Assembly (NCBI RefSeq): GCF_032854445.1
Contig: NC_088296.1
Location: forward strand, 3,869,246 to 3,933,245
Source of the DNA: Liolophura sinensis
Taxonomy: Eukaryota > Mollusca > Polyplacophora > Chitonida > Chitonidae
Reading direction: 5' to 3'
Length of the DNA stretch: 64,000 nucleotides
The translations under genes and the position numbers were made by a program. How positions within the stretch are numbered: position 1 is the first letter of the stretch; each line of letters opens with the position of its first letter. Below are positions 22,733-35,700 of this stretch, piece after piece. The notes under the pieces are model-generated. The model ran no database searches, was not told where the DNA came from, and worked only from the letters and a program-made list of their open reading frames with translations.

Positions 22733-23650
22733 CCAGTTGACGCTTAAAAGAAATTGTATTCTGTCATTCCACGCATTAAACAGGCATTTTTTTCTTACGT
22801 TACAACAGAGCCTGCGTGGACACTGCACCGAGTTATTCAGCTCTGTTCAAACTCTATCCTTAGGATTTATTTCTTCCCTTTTTCCCAGTAAGCCATGTGG
22901 AGGGAACTGGATTGCCTGAAGGAAACCATAGCGATTTACCAGGTACCTGACAAAAAGGTAGCATCGGAAGTAGATGTTACATCTGTTTCATTCTTCCCAG
23001 CTTGCCTTTAAGAAATACATATCGGCATTCTTCAATTACTAACCCGGAACTCCTTTTTTTTACGCTACAAAAACATATTTCCTTGAAGTCTCTACAGTAA
23101 TTCTGAATTCTTATCAGCTGCTTCTTCGTCGATAATAAAGACCACAACGTCACAATAAACACAAATGTACCTGGCGCATTGACGGCAAGCCAAAGTTCGC
23201 TAACCGCCATGTTCGATTTGAGACGGTCGCACTCGGCATCGCCAGATAAGACATTCGTGGAACGATTGAAACCAAGAACAGGTATATATGTGCACCACTG
23301 ACAACTTGTTTGGGAGTCTTCAATTTGTGTTTTAATAATGAACAAAAGGAACTATATAAGGAAACTGTTGTGGGAAAAGGATGGTCTTAATTTCTGAACA
23401 CCATCCTAGCAACGGAGTCACGTGATTCGAAAATGGCGGCTTACGAAATTTTGATGTTGTCCGAATAGATGTATCAGTTACATTTTGTTAATTGGGATGT
23501 TATGGTTTTTAATAATCCCGCATAATGAGGTGATACGAATTCAGAATTACTTTAAGATCACAAGAAACCTATTTTTTGCGGGCGCATAGCTTTGACACAT
23601 TGGGTAAAGCGCTGGCGACTGGACCGAGTTTTCAGGTTTGTAAGTGTAAC
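22733..23650. other. Intergenic, nothing recognised
   Basis: Small frames only, including a 122-codon minus frame (22977-23345) without recognisable domains or good splice sites. Confidence 0.45.
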
Positions 23651-23654
23651 AATT

Positions 23655-24070
23655 CGCAGCGGTTGATGTGGAAGCTGAGTTGGAAACATGGCCAACCGAT
23701 CTCAAAGCGGTTATTGTGGAAGCTAAGCTGGAAACATGATCAATCGGTCTCAGAGCGGTTAATGTGAAAGCTAAGCTGGAAACATGAACCAACCGATCTC
23801 ATAGCGGTTAATGTGGAAGCTGAGCAGGGAGCATGGCCAACCGATCTCAGAGCGGTTAATGTGAACGCTGAGCTGGAAACATGACCAACCGATCTCATAG
23901 CGGTTAATGTGGAAGCTGAGCATGGGAACATGGCCAACCGATCTCAGAGCGGTTAATGTGAAAGCTAAGCTGGAAACATGACCAACCGATCTCATAGCGG
24001 TTAATGTGGAAGCTGAGCAGGGAACATGGCCAACCGATCTCAGAGCGGTTAATGTGAAAGCTGGGCTTGA
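23655..24070. repeat. 47/48-bp minisatellite with alternating unit types
   Basis: About nine units built on 'ccaaccgatctcagagcggt' and 'taatgtgaaagct'. Two unit types alternate: one reads 'catagcggttaatgtggaag', the other 'cagagcggttaatgtgaaag'. This gives a higher-order repeat of about 95 bp. Minus-strand frames through it are artefacts. Confidence 0.88.
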
Positions 24071-24074
24071 AATC

Positions 24075-24865
24075 TGGCCAATCTAACTCAGATCTGCATT
24101 GGAACCTGTCAGAGCTAGAAATGAGTCTGTAGTTTATGCAACTGAGCCAACTGTATGACTATAGAGACACTTTCATATAGCAAGTGCGTTAAGAGACCAA
24201 ACTACAAAGGTAAAAGCTTTGGATATGAAGAAACCGACAGATTCATTTTCGTTGTGATTTATCTGTTTACACGACCAAACAGTTAATTCAATGAGACTGT
24301 TATATGGTGAGCTATGTACAAAATTTCACGATTAAAAATCCATTGATCTTGTTACACATGTCCTCGCGATATCTCGTGAGACTTGCGTGCGTGTTCAATA
24401 AATAACATTTCTTCAGAGTTCGAAGATTTTGTTTCCTTTAAAAGTCACATTTTCGTCCTTCCAATCTCGTCTTGTAAGATTTCCGGTCACGTCCACACCA
24501 GTTGATCACGTCTGCTCGCTTCCGGGCTGGTGAAGCGCTAGGGGCGATGATTCCTGCTGCTAATTCTGTCAGCGATACGGCAGTTTGATCGTCTAAAGGC
24601 CTCGCCCCAAGTAAAGCCACCTAAAATTCGAGAGGAGGAGAAGATTACTGACACAGTTTGAAGGAAAGAATGCTTGTAATACTCGAACGTTTTGCTGTAG
24701 AAAGTTAAACGTTATTTATGTATTTATTTATTCACCGATAACTGCTCTCAGTTCATAATTTTGTTAGCAGGAACTATGTATTTCATCAGTCTAAATGTTC
24801 CTTACTAAAGTGCCAACAGTGTATCTGTTTCGTTGTTCCTTTATTTTTTTGTTTATTTCTTTATT
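24075..24865. other. Intergenic, nothing recognised
   Basis: No gene-like frame or RNA gene seen. Confidence 0.45.
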
Positions 24866-24867
24866 CA

Positions 24868-24962
24868 TTTCCACCCACCATAATGCTGGCCGCCGCCGTA
24901 TAAGTGAAATATAATTGAGTACGGCGTAAAAACACCAATCAAATAAATAAATAAATAAATAT
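24868..24962 (+). mobile_element. SINE family C, 3' fragment
   Basis: Carries the body end ('ccacccaccataatgctgg', 'gagtacggcgtaaaaacacc') and the (aaat)n tail. Confidence 0.75.
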
Positions 24963-25454
24963 TTCACAGGATAAAACAATTCTGCTGAATCATGAGAACA
25001 TACACTCAGTTATTCTCAAAGGATAGGAAAATAAAAACAATGTCGACAGATAAGACAATGAAGGTAAGTTACTGTGGAACAACTCAATGAAGCTACATAT
25101 ATATACCAGACACTTTAGGCAAAAATCCATGTTCCCTAACCAAACCAAATTTTCTACATTTAGAAGACTTTAAATTATCGCCTTTCAATAAATACCAGAC
25201 TCGTACCTGTACTACACAGTGTTAAAATGAGTTTAAAACAGAGAGAATGCGATCTGTTTTACTGATTTTAGCTAGACACAGCCTATTTTACCACGGAACG
25301 GAAACACGTGAGCAGACGTAATTATTCACACTATCTAAAATAACAGCAAAAATTTGTTTTGATTAACGCTGATCCGTTTTTCTTGCCCAATTCTCTGATA
25401 TAGCTTCTCTAAACCATGAGAAGAAGATTGCAAACTGATGTTTGGTCCAAAATG

Positions 25455-25921
25455 CTTCAAAAACTAATCTGTTAATTTTAACAAAAAGTCTGCTGTCTGA
25501 GTGATGCTAGAATGTTTTGTAACATAACACGTTGTCATTGTCAACATAATACCCCGTTAGCTTAATAGAATGTTTATTTTGAATTAATAGATTACGTGTG
25601 TTAAATTTAACAGAAAAAAACTCGGCTGCAATACCAGAATATAATCCAGCACCAATCAGACAACAACCAATGCGGTCGCTGTGAGTTCAAGTCCAGCTCA
25701 TGCTGGCTTCCTCTCCGGCCGTAAGTGGGAAGGTTTGCCAGCAACCTGCGGATGGTCGTGGGTTTCCCCCGGGCTGTGCCCGGTTTCCACCCACCATAAT
25801 GCTGGACGCCGTTGTATAAGTGAAATATTCTTGAGTACGGCGTAAAACACTAATCAAAAAAAAAAAAAAAAAATCAGACAACAGACTTTCAGGTGAAATT
25901 CACAGACTAATTTTTTGAGTC
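25455..25921. mobile_element. MITE family D, copy 1, split by a SINE
   Basis: The left terminus 'cttcaaaaactaatctgtta' and 'aaagtctgctgtctgagtga' is inverted at the right end, ending 'ctaattttttgagt' at about 25921. The terminal inverted repeats are about 45-60 bp. A SINE is inserted at 25666-25871. It matches the other D copies at 43.47-43.70 and 49.46-50.12 kb. No transposase is encoded. Confidence 0.7.
25666..25871 (+). mobile_element. SINE family C, 5'-truncated, with target-site duplication
   Basis: Starts inside the tRNA-like head ('gcggtcgctgtgagttcaag'), runs through the family body and ends in a poly-A tract. It is flanked by a perfect 12-bp duplication 'aatcagacaaca' (25654-25665 and 25872-25883), so it is a genuine insertion into the MITE. 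Confidence 0.9.
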
Positions 25922-26295
25922 ATATATTATACTTTATTTGTTGTGTTAGAAGGTTTATTTTCAACGAGTAATTCCTGCTCTATTGTTAGTCCAGTGATGA
26001 TGTGTTAGAATGAATGATTGAATAAAAACATAGCTTAGCGCAACTTCGGTAATATTACATTCATATCGCCGCGAGAATTGTCTCTTAGTGATGTCAAACA
26101 ACGATCAAAGCGACAACAAACCATGGTGAAAGTCCGGAGGCTACCTAGGTCGCGGAATCACCAGATTCAAGCTAGAAGTTCTGAGACAATTCTGAACAAT
26201 TTTAGGTCATTAAGAGAAACGGAACGGGGAAGAGAGATACGGAACATAAAACATTTTCGGTGACATATTATATTTTCTGAGACATCTAGAATTCC

Positions 26296-26301
26296 TTTAT
26301 T
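26296..26301 (-). terminator. Possible CRHBP polyadenylation signal
   Basis: AATAAA on the minus strand, about 310 nt past the CRHBP stop codon. It is the nearest match seen in a sensible place. Confidence 0.35.
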
Positions 26302-26612
26302 GCACACGGTTTCAAAGTCTACCGCAACTTAAAAAAATTGCCCTCGTCCAAACCTGAGATAGGCAGGTTTATAGCGGGAATCCCCGCTCCAACCCCCACT
26401 CCCCAAAACCCTGCCTCGTACCGATTCTTATGCCTATTTGTACAAAACAACAAAGTTTTGTGAATTGTAATAATTTGATTTCTGTTTGCGACTGGAGAGA
26501 CATTTTGCCAATTATTTGAAGCTATAATGTTTTGTTTGTTTGGATACATCCTGCCATACATCCTCCAGCACAAACAAAACGCGTAACAAGTAGTGAGAAA
26601 AGGGACGGAAAC

Positions 26613-26752
26613 CTAGCAATGGTCTGGACTGATGCTAGCCATTTCCTCGTCTGAAGGGATCTTGTAAGCGAAGGTGACGGAGTTGTGGAACCTGCCGCTG
26701 GAGACAAGGCGCACCACGGAGTGCTGACAGCCCAGGATCATCTCATCACGAT
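26613..26752 (-). CDS. CRHBP: CRHBP terminal exon
   Basis: Acceptor 'tgtatttccctgtttcag'; 140 nt with TAG at 26613-26615. Encodes 'DEMILGCQHSVVRLVSSG', 'RFHNSVTFAYKIPSDEEM' and a final 'SPDHC', giving cysteines nine and ten. It is separated from exon d by a 7.2-kb intron full of repeats. The acceptor itself lies inside the first unit of a 45-bp tandem repeat. Confidence 0.92.
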
Positions 26753-29700
26753 CTGAAACAGGGAAATACAGAACATGAGTTAAAGGCCCATTACGATCTG
26801 AAACAGGGAAATATACAATATGAGTTCAAGTCTCATTACGATTTGAAGCAGAGAAATATACCATATGAGTTAACGTCTCATCACGATCTGAAACAGAGAA
26901 ATGTACAACATGAGTTAACGTCTCATTACGACCTAAAACAGGGAAATATACAATATGAGTGAACGTCTCATCACGATCTGAAAGAGGGAAATATAGATCA
27001 TTAGTTAAAGTCTCATGACTTTATATACAGACAGTGCATGCCGAGCGATGGAATATCAAGAATTGTCAGCTCAAGAGAAATGGTGTTAACAGATACTTGC
27101 GAACAAAGGGAGATAACTGCAGTAGAATAAACGCACGTGAACGTGGGATATTATATGAGCATGACGTTGATTTGCATGAGGGCGTGATCGTTATACATCC
27201 TGTTTTGCGGAAAATCATGCTACCGTGTATTGACCAATGGAAACCAAGAATCACTCTATGAGGTATGATAATATTCATTAGATAGCAGATTTAGAAAAGC
27301 TCTATGCCAGGATAACCAATATTTCTATCAACAGAAAAAGAAGGGTTATAATTTACCTGTTAAAATATAGACTGAGATTGATGAAAATAATGTATTCAAT
27401 CAATCAGTGTAAAACTTAAAAAAAAAACTCAGACAAAAACACATGCAGGAGTAAAACAGATCAATGAAATATAAGGAATGCCGCGGTCAATCAGTCAATT
27501 ATAGTGAGTGTCAAAATCAATCAATCAAACATTAGGAGTGTCACAATTAATCAGTCAAACGTAAGCAGTGTCGAATTCAATAAGTCGAATATAAGGATAG
27601 TCGCAATCAAACAGTCAAAGGTAAGGAAAGTTAAAATCAATCAGTCAAATATAAGGAGTGTAGCAATCCATCAGTCATATATCAAATATTTTTTTAAAAC
27701 TCCGACAAAAGTACATGTAGGAGTTTAAACAGATAAATGAAATGTAAGGAATGCCTCGGTCAACCAGTCAAATATAAGGAGTGTCAAAATCAGTCAATCA
27801 AATATAAGAGTGAGTGAGTGCTTGGGGTTTAACGTCGTACTCAACAATTTTTCAGTCATATGACGACGAAGGAATCCTTAGGGTGCATGCACGTGTATTG
27901 TGCCTCCTTGTTGCAGGACGGATTTCCACCACTCTTTAATTCAGTGCTGCTTCACTGAGGCGACTTACCGAAGGCAAGTAAGGCGCCCCGCCCGAGCCAT
28001 TATACTGATACGGGTCAACCAGTCGTTGCACTATCCCCTTCATGCTGAACGCCAAGGGAGGAAGTTACAACTTCCTCTTTTAAAGTCTTAGGTGTGACTC
28101 GATCAAGGATTAATCCTGGATCTACCGGTCCTGAAGCGGACGCTCTACCAACTGTGCTATCCGCGCCGGTCTCAAATATAAGAAGAGTCATTATTAATCC
28201 GTGGAATATAAGAAGTGCCACAACCAATAAGTCAAATATAAGAAGGGTCGAATTCAATTAGTCAAATATAAGAAGTGTCACAATCAATCAGTCAAATATA
28301 AGGGGTGTCGCAATCAATCAGTCAAATAGAAGGAGTGTCAAAGTCAGTCAGTGAAGTATAGGGGGTGTCAAAATCAATCAGTCAAATATAGGGAGTGTCA
28401 AAATCAGTCAGTGAAATATTAGGAGTGTCAAAGTCAGTGTCAAATATAAGGAGTGTCGCAATCAATCAAATATAAGAAGTGTCAAAATCAATCAGTCAAA
28501 TATAAGGAGTGTCAAAATTAATCAGTCAAAAATTAGGAGTGCTGCAATCAATCATCCAATTATAAGGAGTGTCGCAATCAATCAGTCATGTAGGAGTTAA
28601 ACCGATCAGAGGAATATAATGAATGCCGCCTTCAATCAGTCAAATATAAAGAGTGTCAATATCAATCAGTCAAATATAACGAGTGTCAATATCAATCAGT
28701 CAAATATAAAGAGTGTCAATATCAATCAGTCAAATATAAAGAGTGTCAATATCAATCAGTCAAACATAAGGAGTGTCAAAATGAAAGAGTCAAATATTAG
28801 AACTGTCACAATCAATCAGTCAAATATAAGGAGTGTCGCAATCAATCAGTGAAAGGTTAGGAGTGTCACAATCGATCAGTTATAGGTAAGAAGTTGGATC
28901 AGCTGACTCCCACTATCAATGACCGATTTCACAAAGTCAAACAAAAATTTTAAAACATTGTCGCAATGCTTTGCTTTTGGTAATGAAAGCTTACATTTGA
29001 CATATCTGTTTTAAAATAACATTTATGAGTTATTCAACATTCTAAGTTTTAGGGACAAATAATAAGTTCTAGAATGGTGATTCACATTTTGAGAGAAAAT
29101 TGCTTTCTATATTGGCCCCAGGGAGTGTAAAATGTAGGCACACGTGTTTTAAGCACAAGATCAACGAGTTCAAAGTAAGGTGTCCGAATGACAGACTCTC
29201 AATATCGGTGACTATAAGTGTGTCTTAAATAAGTATCTATGTGGAAGTTCTACCACGCAGCTAGTGGCACAAACGATTGGACATCATATCTTCCCAAGAG
29301 AGTCCACCCATCCGTTATGTCTGGGTCTTCTCACAGTTCAAGATAGCTTCCAGGAGGTCCTTTACAGAGAATTCCATGTTGCCTTCCCCATTAAAACGGC
29401 GTTTCTTATTTCCTAAATGGACTCTACTTGGCCAAATCTTCCTCAGGAGATTCCCACTGAAATTTTACGCAGGGGTCTATAATTGCTCTTGCAATTACTT
29501 CCGCTGTTGTTTTCCGCGGGCGACAACCAAAACTACTTTCCATGCGCGCCACACATTTCCTAAAGATACGTTTTGAGGACGGAATTGAATCCTTCAGAAG
29601 CACGCAATTGTAACCAGATCCTCTCGAACGCAAATCCGGAAAACTGTTTTTCCCCGTCATAGTTCCGTCCAATGACCCTTAGTATTAAAATTCGCGACCG

Positions 29701-32700
29701 AATCGAAACAAGTGACAACGCCACTTCAGTACCCGGGGCTCAAATTGCACAGAGTGCCCTACCCTTTTACCCACACTCTCCAGTCTTGATGCAACATTTC
29801 TCGCCTTCTTTCCGGAAGAGTTCTTCGACGGCACTATCAGATTTCAGTTCCTCCACCTTCTCCAATGACAGCTACTTTCCTGTTTCTTAGAGCACAGTCT
29901 TTATGAGTCTAATTGGCTAAGATTAATTAGATTTGAGGACGAGGTTGCATCGGATTCAAATTAATGAGTCAGTGACAAGGGTGCTGTATTATTAGAGGCC
30001 AACAACGTCATATCACAGGAGGTGTCTACCTAGGCATTTATTTATACAGTAGACTCTATCTTCGAATAACAAACTAATCGGTTTAATATTGGGGGTGGCA
30101 TACTGGGCGCTATTGTTGCCCGCGAGTGTTTTATTTTACGTACTGCCCAGCTTCCCTGAACAAGAGGCATAATAACTGGTGAGGTATATAGGAGTTATAC
30201 AAGAATGTATAGGGAAGTTTATACACCGCTTATCAAACACCTCAAGCTAAGGCGATAATCCTTAATGATCCTTTACTAACGCATTCACAACTGTCGCCCA
30301 CCCTTTCTCTCATCGCCCTACAGCCAACCAAACACAATCACACAAAGCCTTAACACTTTGAGTATATGTATACTACCGGGTATTATTAAAACGATTTTGA
30401 GCGTGACCCTTGGACTGTTGTTAAATATAGTTTTAGATGCACTCTACATTGTAGGCCTACATCCCAATATGCCGTACTATACCGTTCACCCTGTATTTTG
30501 TCATGCACCACAAAATCTATCCATGATTAATGGGACAGAATTCATTTAATCTGAATTGCCACGTTTCAAGTTCAAGTTCATTTTCAAATTAAATTTTCTT
30601 CCAAATGATACGAGGGACAAGTGAATATGAGTGTATCTGATAGCCTGCAAATCTCGCTATAAAGCTTCATTTCGCCTTTACATGAATTATGGTGGGCGGG
30701 AACGAGGTAATTCACGAGCAAACGCAGGTTGCGGCCAGACCTTTTCAAGAACTGTCCAACATGATCTGGACTCGAACTCACAGCCATCGCACTGGTAAGA
30801 GGTCATTAAAAACTTTAATATTTATTTCGATTAAACCGTAATTGAACTCATTATGGGTGTATCAGTCAACTTTTTATCATCTTGTCTCAACATAGGTAGC
30901 TCCACATTGAAACATCCAACGGATGAATTGGAAAGGTGTCCCTTCATAGATCTCTCGCCAGTACAAGTACAGGATAGGTTCAGTGTAAACGAACTTACCT
31001 AGCAGGGGGGACTTTCGTGCAAAGCTCGGTGGTTAAGATGCATGTATTTTCCAATCTCAAAAATACCTATCGCATTTTCAACTTTCGATGACACTGTGAT
31101 AGTTGGCAAATGGTCAGATGTAACCGGTGAAATGCAGCCTCTTGTCAGTTTAGTTCAGTTAGGTATTTATTTTCTTCATGTAAACACTGAGATCCCCCTA
31201 GAACCATGGCTTAAACAGAACTAGACTAGACAAATGCAGTGATTTTGCTTATAATTGTTCAAACACGCATGCACCATTGCTTCTGTGTCATTGCCAGCTT
31301 GAAGGGTCCTTCGATCTCCATAAACGTGAACATTAGTGTCAAAACCGCGGACTGACACGCGGACAAGGGATGATCACGATCAAACCGGATGCATGAGGCG
31401 GCGGCCAGACACGATACGTGAAATTAGGTCACGTGCTTGTGGTCTCTTGTCCTCGCGCGCAGTAACAATTACACTTCACGGTTTAGATCTGAAAAACCAT
31501 CGACAGGTAATGGGCGGCTTTATAACTGCAATCACATGTTACAAAAAAAAATGAAGTTTTTCAGCAAAACAAGAAGCTAAATCTTTGAATACGTACAATT
31601 ATTTACAACGAATTTCTGATTTGATGCATTCTTGCATGCCTTTGCTTTAAAACCGTTTATGTGTTGGGTTCAGAAAGCAACTCGAACGATTACAGAGGGA
31701 AGTTTTGACGCTCTAACCACAAGGCCATCGAAACAGTGAACACCATTAGCAGAATAACAGATAAGCAACAGGGTATATTGAAACACCGAAACGTCGTCTC
31801 CGAATAAACGTCCATACGAATCACTTCCATGTTGTACATGTCCGCCACAGGTTCAAATGACACTGACAGAGGTATTTAACCTTAGTATGTGCATGATTTA
31901 AGTTATCTCCCCTGGAGAATAGAAACCCTGGACATGTCTTGTCGAGCTAATACGATTTCCTGGATAATTCCGTGAACGGAATGGCCGATCAGAGCGTTAA
32001 GCGTTCTCTGTATAGAGCCCTTCACTGTAAAACTGTCCCCAATACCCTTTCCCCTATCCTTTGTCTTGTCCCGTTGGGGTCGCCAATTTTCTACCAGGTC
32101 GAGTCAGTAATTCGTGTTGAAATCACATCAAGTCATTTACGACATCGCCACTGATGCCAGAAGAGTCTTGATCAAACATGGCGTCCAGTAGGTTAAAACT
32201 GTGTCTGGGAGAAAACATTGCTCTGGCTCCACAAATTGTTCATGTAAGAGGCAGATAAATGTAATAAAACATTAATGTTTGTGCTAAAAGTTGCATTTCC
32301 CCAGCGGAATATCATCCTACCTTCAAAACATAACTGTAATTACATTTCCAAGATCAGCAGAACTCGATCAACTTTGTAACAGTTTTCTCATGTGGGAAAT
32401 TTTAGGTTGTTAACCGTACGGATCTCTACAGTTGATCTTCAGTCCGTATGCGTAGTTTTGTGACAAATCAAAAAGTTAGGGCGCTGAGATGTGAATATCA
32501 AAAAAGATATTGTTCTGAATTAAAGGATCCCGTGTATGAAAATAAGTCTTGAAAATAAGTCTTGAGATACTCAACTTGCAATTTGAGATAACTCGGACTT
32601 ATCAATTTTATCCATCGCTCTTCGATCTTCCATTATCAACACATTTTGTGGAGCTTCTTCAGGATGCTCATGTTATTGTAAATGTAATCGAAAATAGTTG

Positions 32701-35700
32701 TCTAAACGTTCTGACAGGTCACATGATGCAGTAGGACGGTTTTATTTACCTCCATTGATACAAGAGTGCGAACTCGAATCTTCCCAATGGGGTGGTTTCG
32801 GGTTCGAATTCTTTTCTCCATGATGGTGAAAGCAGTCCTCCTGTATCGTGTAACTTGTGTTCCAAAGGCACAAATGACACCTCTCCTTTAAGAACTTCTC
32901 AAGTTCACAAACCTTTAGCTGCTCAATTTTCTCCATCGTTTGTCTTCTCTAAATAACTTTTAGCGAGACTTAAGCGAAGATTTTGACAGGGCGACATGAT
33001 TCAGTTGGACTTTTTTACCTTTAGCGATAAAAGAGTTAAAACTAGAAAGTCCCGTTTTGTTTCATTGCTTGTTTGGTTGGTTGTTCTCCTCATTCATTCA
33101 CCGACTCACTGGTTTCGTTGACAATGTTTCGTCCTTTAAAAGTAGAACTGTTTCTCTTTGCCATTCGACAAAGCCTTAGCGTTAGGAATCGGACAGACTA
33201 CGACCTTAACAATGAGCTATCATGCATGCGCATTAATAAAATCCGCGCCAACGTCCAAGAACAAAACGATCACTATCCACAGGAAGAGTTAAAACATGTA
33301 AGAAGAGCAGAAACAACAAACCACGTAAACAACAACAAAGTCGTCCTCACATAGTGCTGGTTGATAATTATAACAAACTGCTAATTAATTCATTCATTCA
33401 TTTAACAACCTTGTACTTTGCAGTATTTGAACAAAATACAGATGGCAATGGTGCGTGCAATGTCTTGAATAAAAATATTGAAAGCAAAGTCAAGAGCAAA
33501 CAAGTTGTATGCCACCATATACAGAATACGTCAAAAATGTTGCTTAACTATGTTGACGAAAGAGTGAATCTCAAAGATAAAGTTCAGTTAAAAGAGTGCA
33601 AAAAGTTAGTTGTAACTGGAGTCTTCAATATTTTTTCGATTTTTCTTTAAAGACAAATAGACACTTGAAAAAAATTTGTATGGTGGATATTTGGGACCAC
33701 AGTTTGATATATATACTCTTTGTGTAATAATATTTTAAAACAGGATGTAACAAATGTTTAATAAATATATTTACACTAGAATTTGGTCTTTTCAGCTAAC
33801 AAATGTGCTGAACATGGATTTTGATCACATTTATAGTTTTAAAATATTTTTGCTTATTAAAGACAGCCTCACGATCCCGTGGCCTAGTCAACTGCCAATC
33901 ATGTAAAGTCTCCACCCACTTACGTGTCACAGAATCAGCGCCGCAGAATATTAGCCTCGGTTTCATTCGGCCAGTGTCCAATCCATTGCCGTCCATCAGC
34001 TCCACGTAGTCATTCGTCCCGCACTATAGAACCAACGACAAACAAGTACAGTGGAACATTTCAACACAGCACTGGTTGATATATTCTCGTTTGACTGTTT
34101 AGCGTGTGCGAGTGTGCGCGTGTGCGTGCATATATAAATTATGTATGTATAATGTCATGCATGCTTGGAGTTTTATGTATTGCCGGTAGGTAAAAAGTTT
34201 TCAGTCACATGACGACGAGAAGTCTTTAGGTGTTCGTGCAAATACATATACTGTGTCTTCTTGTGGTAGAGCGAGTCCATGCCGCTAAAGTGAAGCCGTC
34301 ACTGAAGTATCATGCCGGAGACACAAGACATGACACCCAACCTAGTCACATTATACTGACACTGGGCCTACCAGTCCTGTTTCCTTGCTCCAACCTGTCA
34401 GCGCTGAGCGCCAAGCGACGCAGCAGCAAGAACCATTTGTAGTCTTTGATATGACCTGACCGTGGTTTAATCCTGAGTCTACCGACTTCGAGGCGGAAGC
34501 TCTAACCATCTGGTCACCGAAGCGGTTCAGAATTACTCAGTAACCATATTGTGTACAAACTAGTCTGTAAGCTGTCCTTAATCAAGAATGTGTATCTCAG
34601 TTGTGCTTTGATTACACCTATTCATATATCCACGTTGCTGAAATTATTTATCGAGACGCACATGTAATCCCTTCGTCCCGGGTTAATCGGGTTTACGCAC
34701 AATTATGAAGCTGAGCGCCACAGATTTTGAATTTATTTATTTATTTATTTGATTGGTGTTTTATGCCATACTCAAGAATATTTCACTTGTACGACGGCGG
34801 CCAGCATTATCGTGGAGGGAAAGCGGGCAGACCCCGGTGAAAACCCACGACCATCCACAAGTTGCTGTCTGGCCCACAGATGCATGTGGAGTCATGGCAT
34901 AGCGCGGAGCGAAAGTTAGGGATATATAATTTTTGGTTTGAAGTTCACAATTTTTTTGGTATTTAAATAGTAAGGAGAAATACTGCGCTGTGGTGGATTG
35001 TTTAATCCTGACCTTGCCAGTAAGCCCAGTTTCCATGTCAAAGGCCACTTCCGGTAGAGACACTGTCACGCCCACATCAACGTTAACCAATCGGATTTTC
35101 TCCGGGTAGATGATGGACACGCTGCAATTCTTCTTGTGGCCGTAGTTTTTGAGTGTGTAATAACCATCCTGATACAGCGAGACAACGTTACAGGCTGAGA
35201 AAAAATAAGGAAAGAATCAAGATTACATGTTGTCATGTAAAAACTTGTTTTCAGAATTGCCTGTAATGTATTTTTTATCGTAAACAAATTTGATTTGTTC
35301 GAAAATGTGTGCACCATTTCTACGTGATTCTAGCACACTGAAAACATAAAGTCTGGTTTTTTCATCTTTGTGTTGACACAGATAATAACAGAATACATTC
35401 TAGAATCACTCAGAAAACAGAATTTCTGCTGATTAGTATTTTTTAGAGCAGGAAAACTTTCTGACTTATTAAATTTCTTTCTTCAGTTGAGCTTTTTCAT
35501 TTGGTTAAGCATCATTATTGGTCTTTTTCACCACTTTGATAAATACCGTGGACAGTCAGCGATTCTTGATTTGGGAGAAATGTAGATCCACCTTCTATTA
35601 GCATTGGTTTTGGGGATAACTTTGGCCTGTAGAGTTTATTTTTCTCTTATTTGTTAGGTGTTGCCTTTTGTGTCGTTTTGTAGGGCAGGCTTTACGAGGA

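Noticed and set aside
26522-26707. 61-codon minus ORF overlapping the CRHBP last exon
   Set aside because: It is in another frame; the phase-correct frame gives the conserved CRH-BP C-terminus and a TAG stop.
28085-28170. Possible tRNA gene on the minus strand
   Set aside because: It is the tRNA-like head of the family A SINE; the same head occurs at 9978.
28619-28852. Asn/Ser-rich ORF
   Set aside because: Direct translation of the 30-bp minisatellite.
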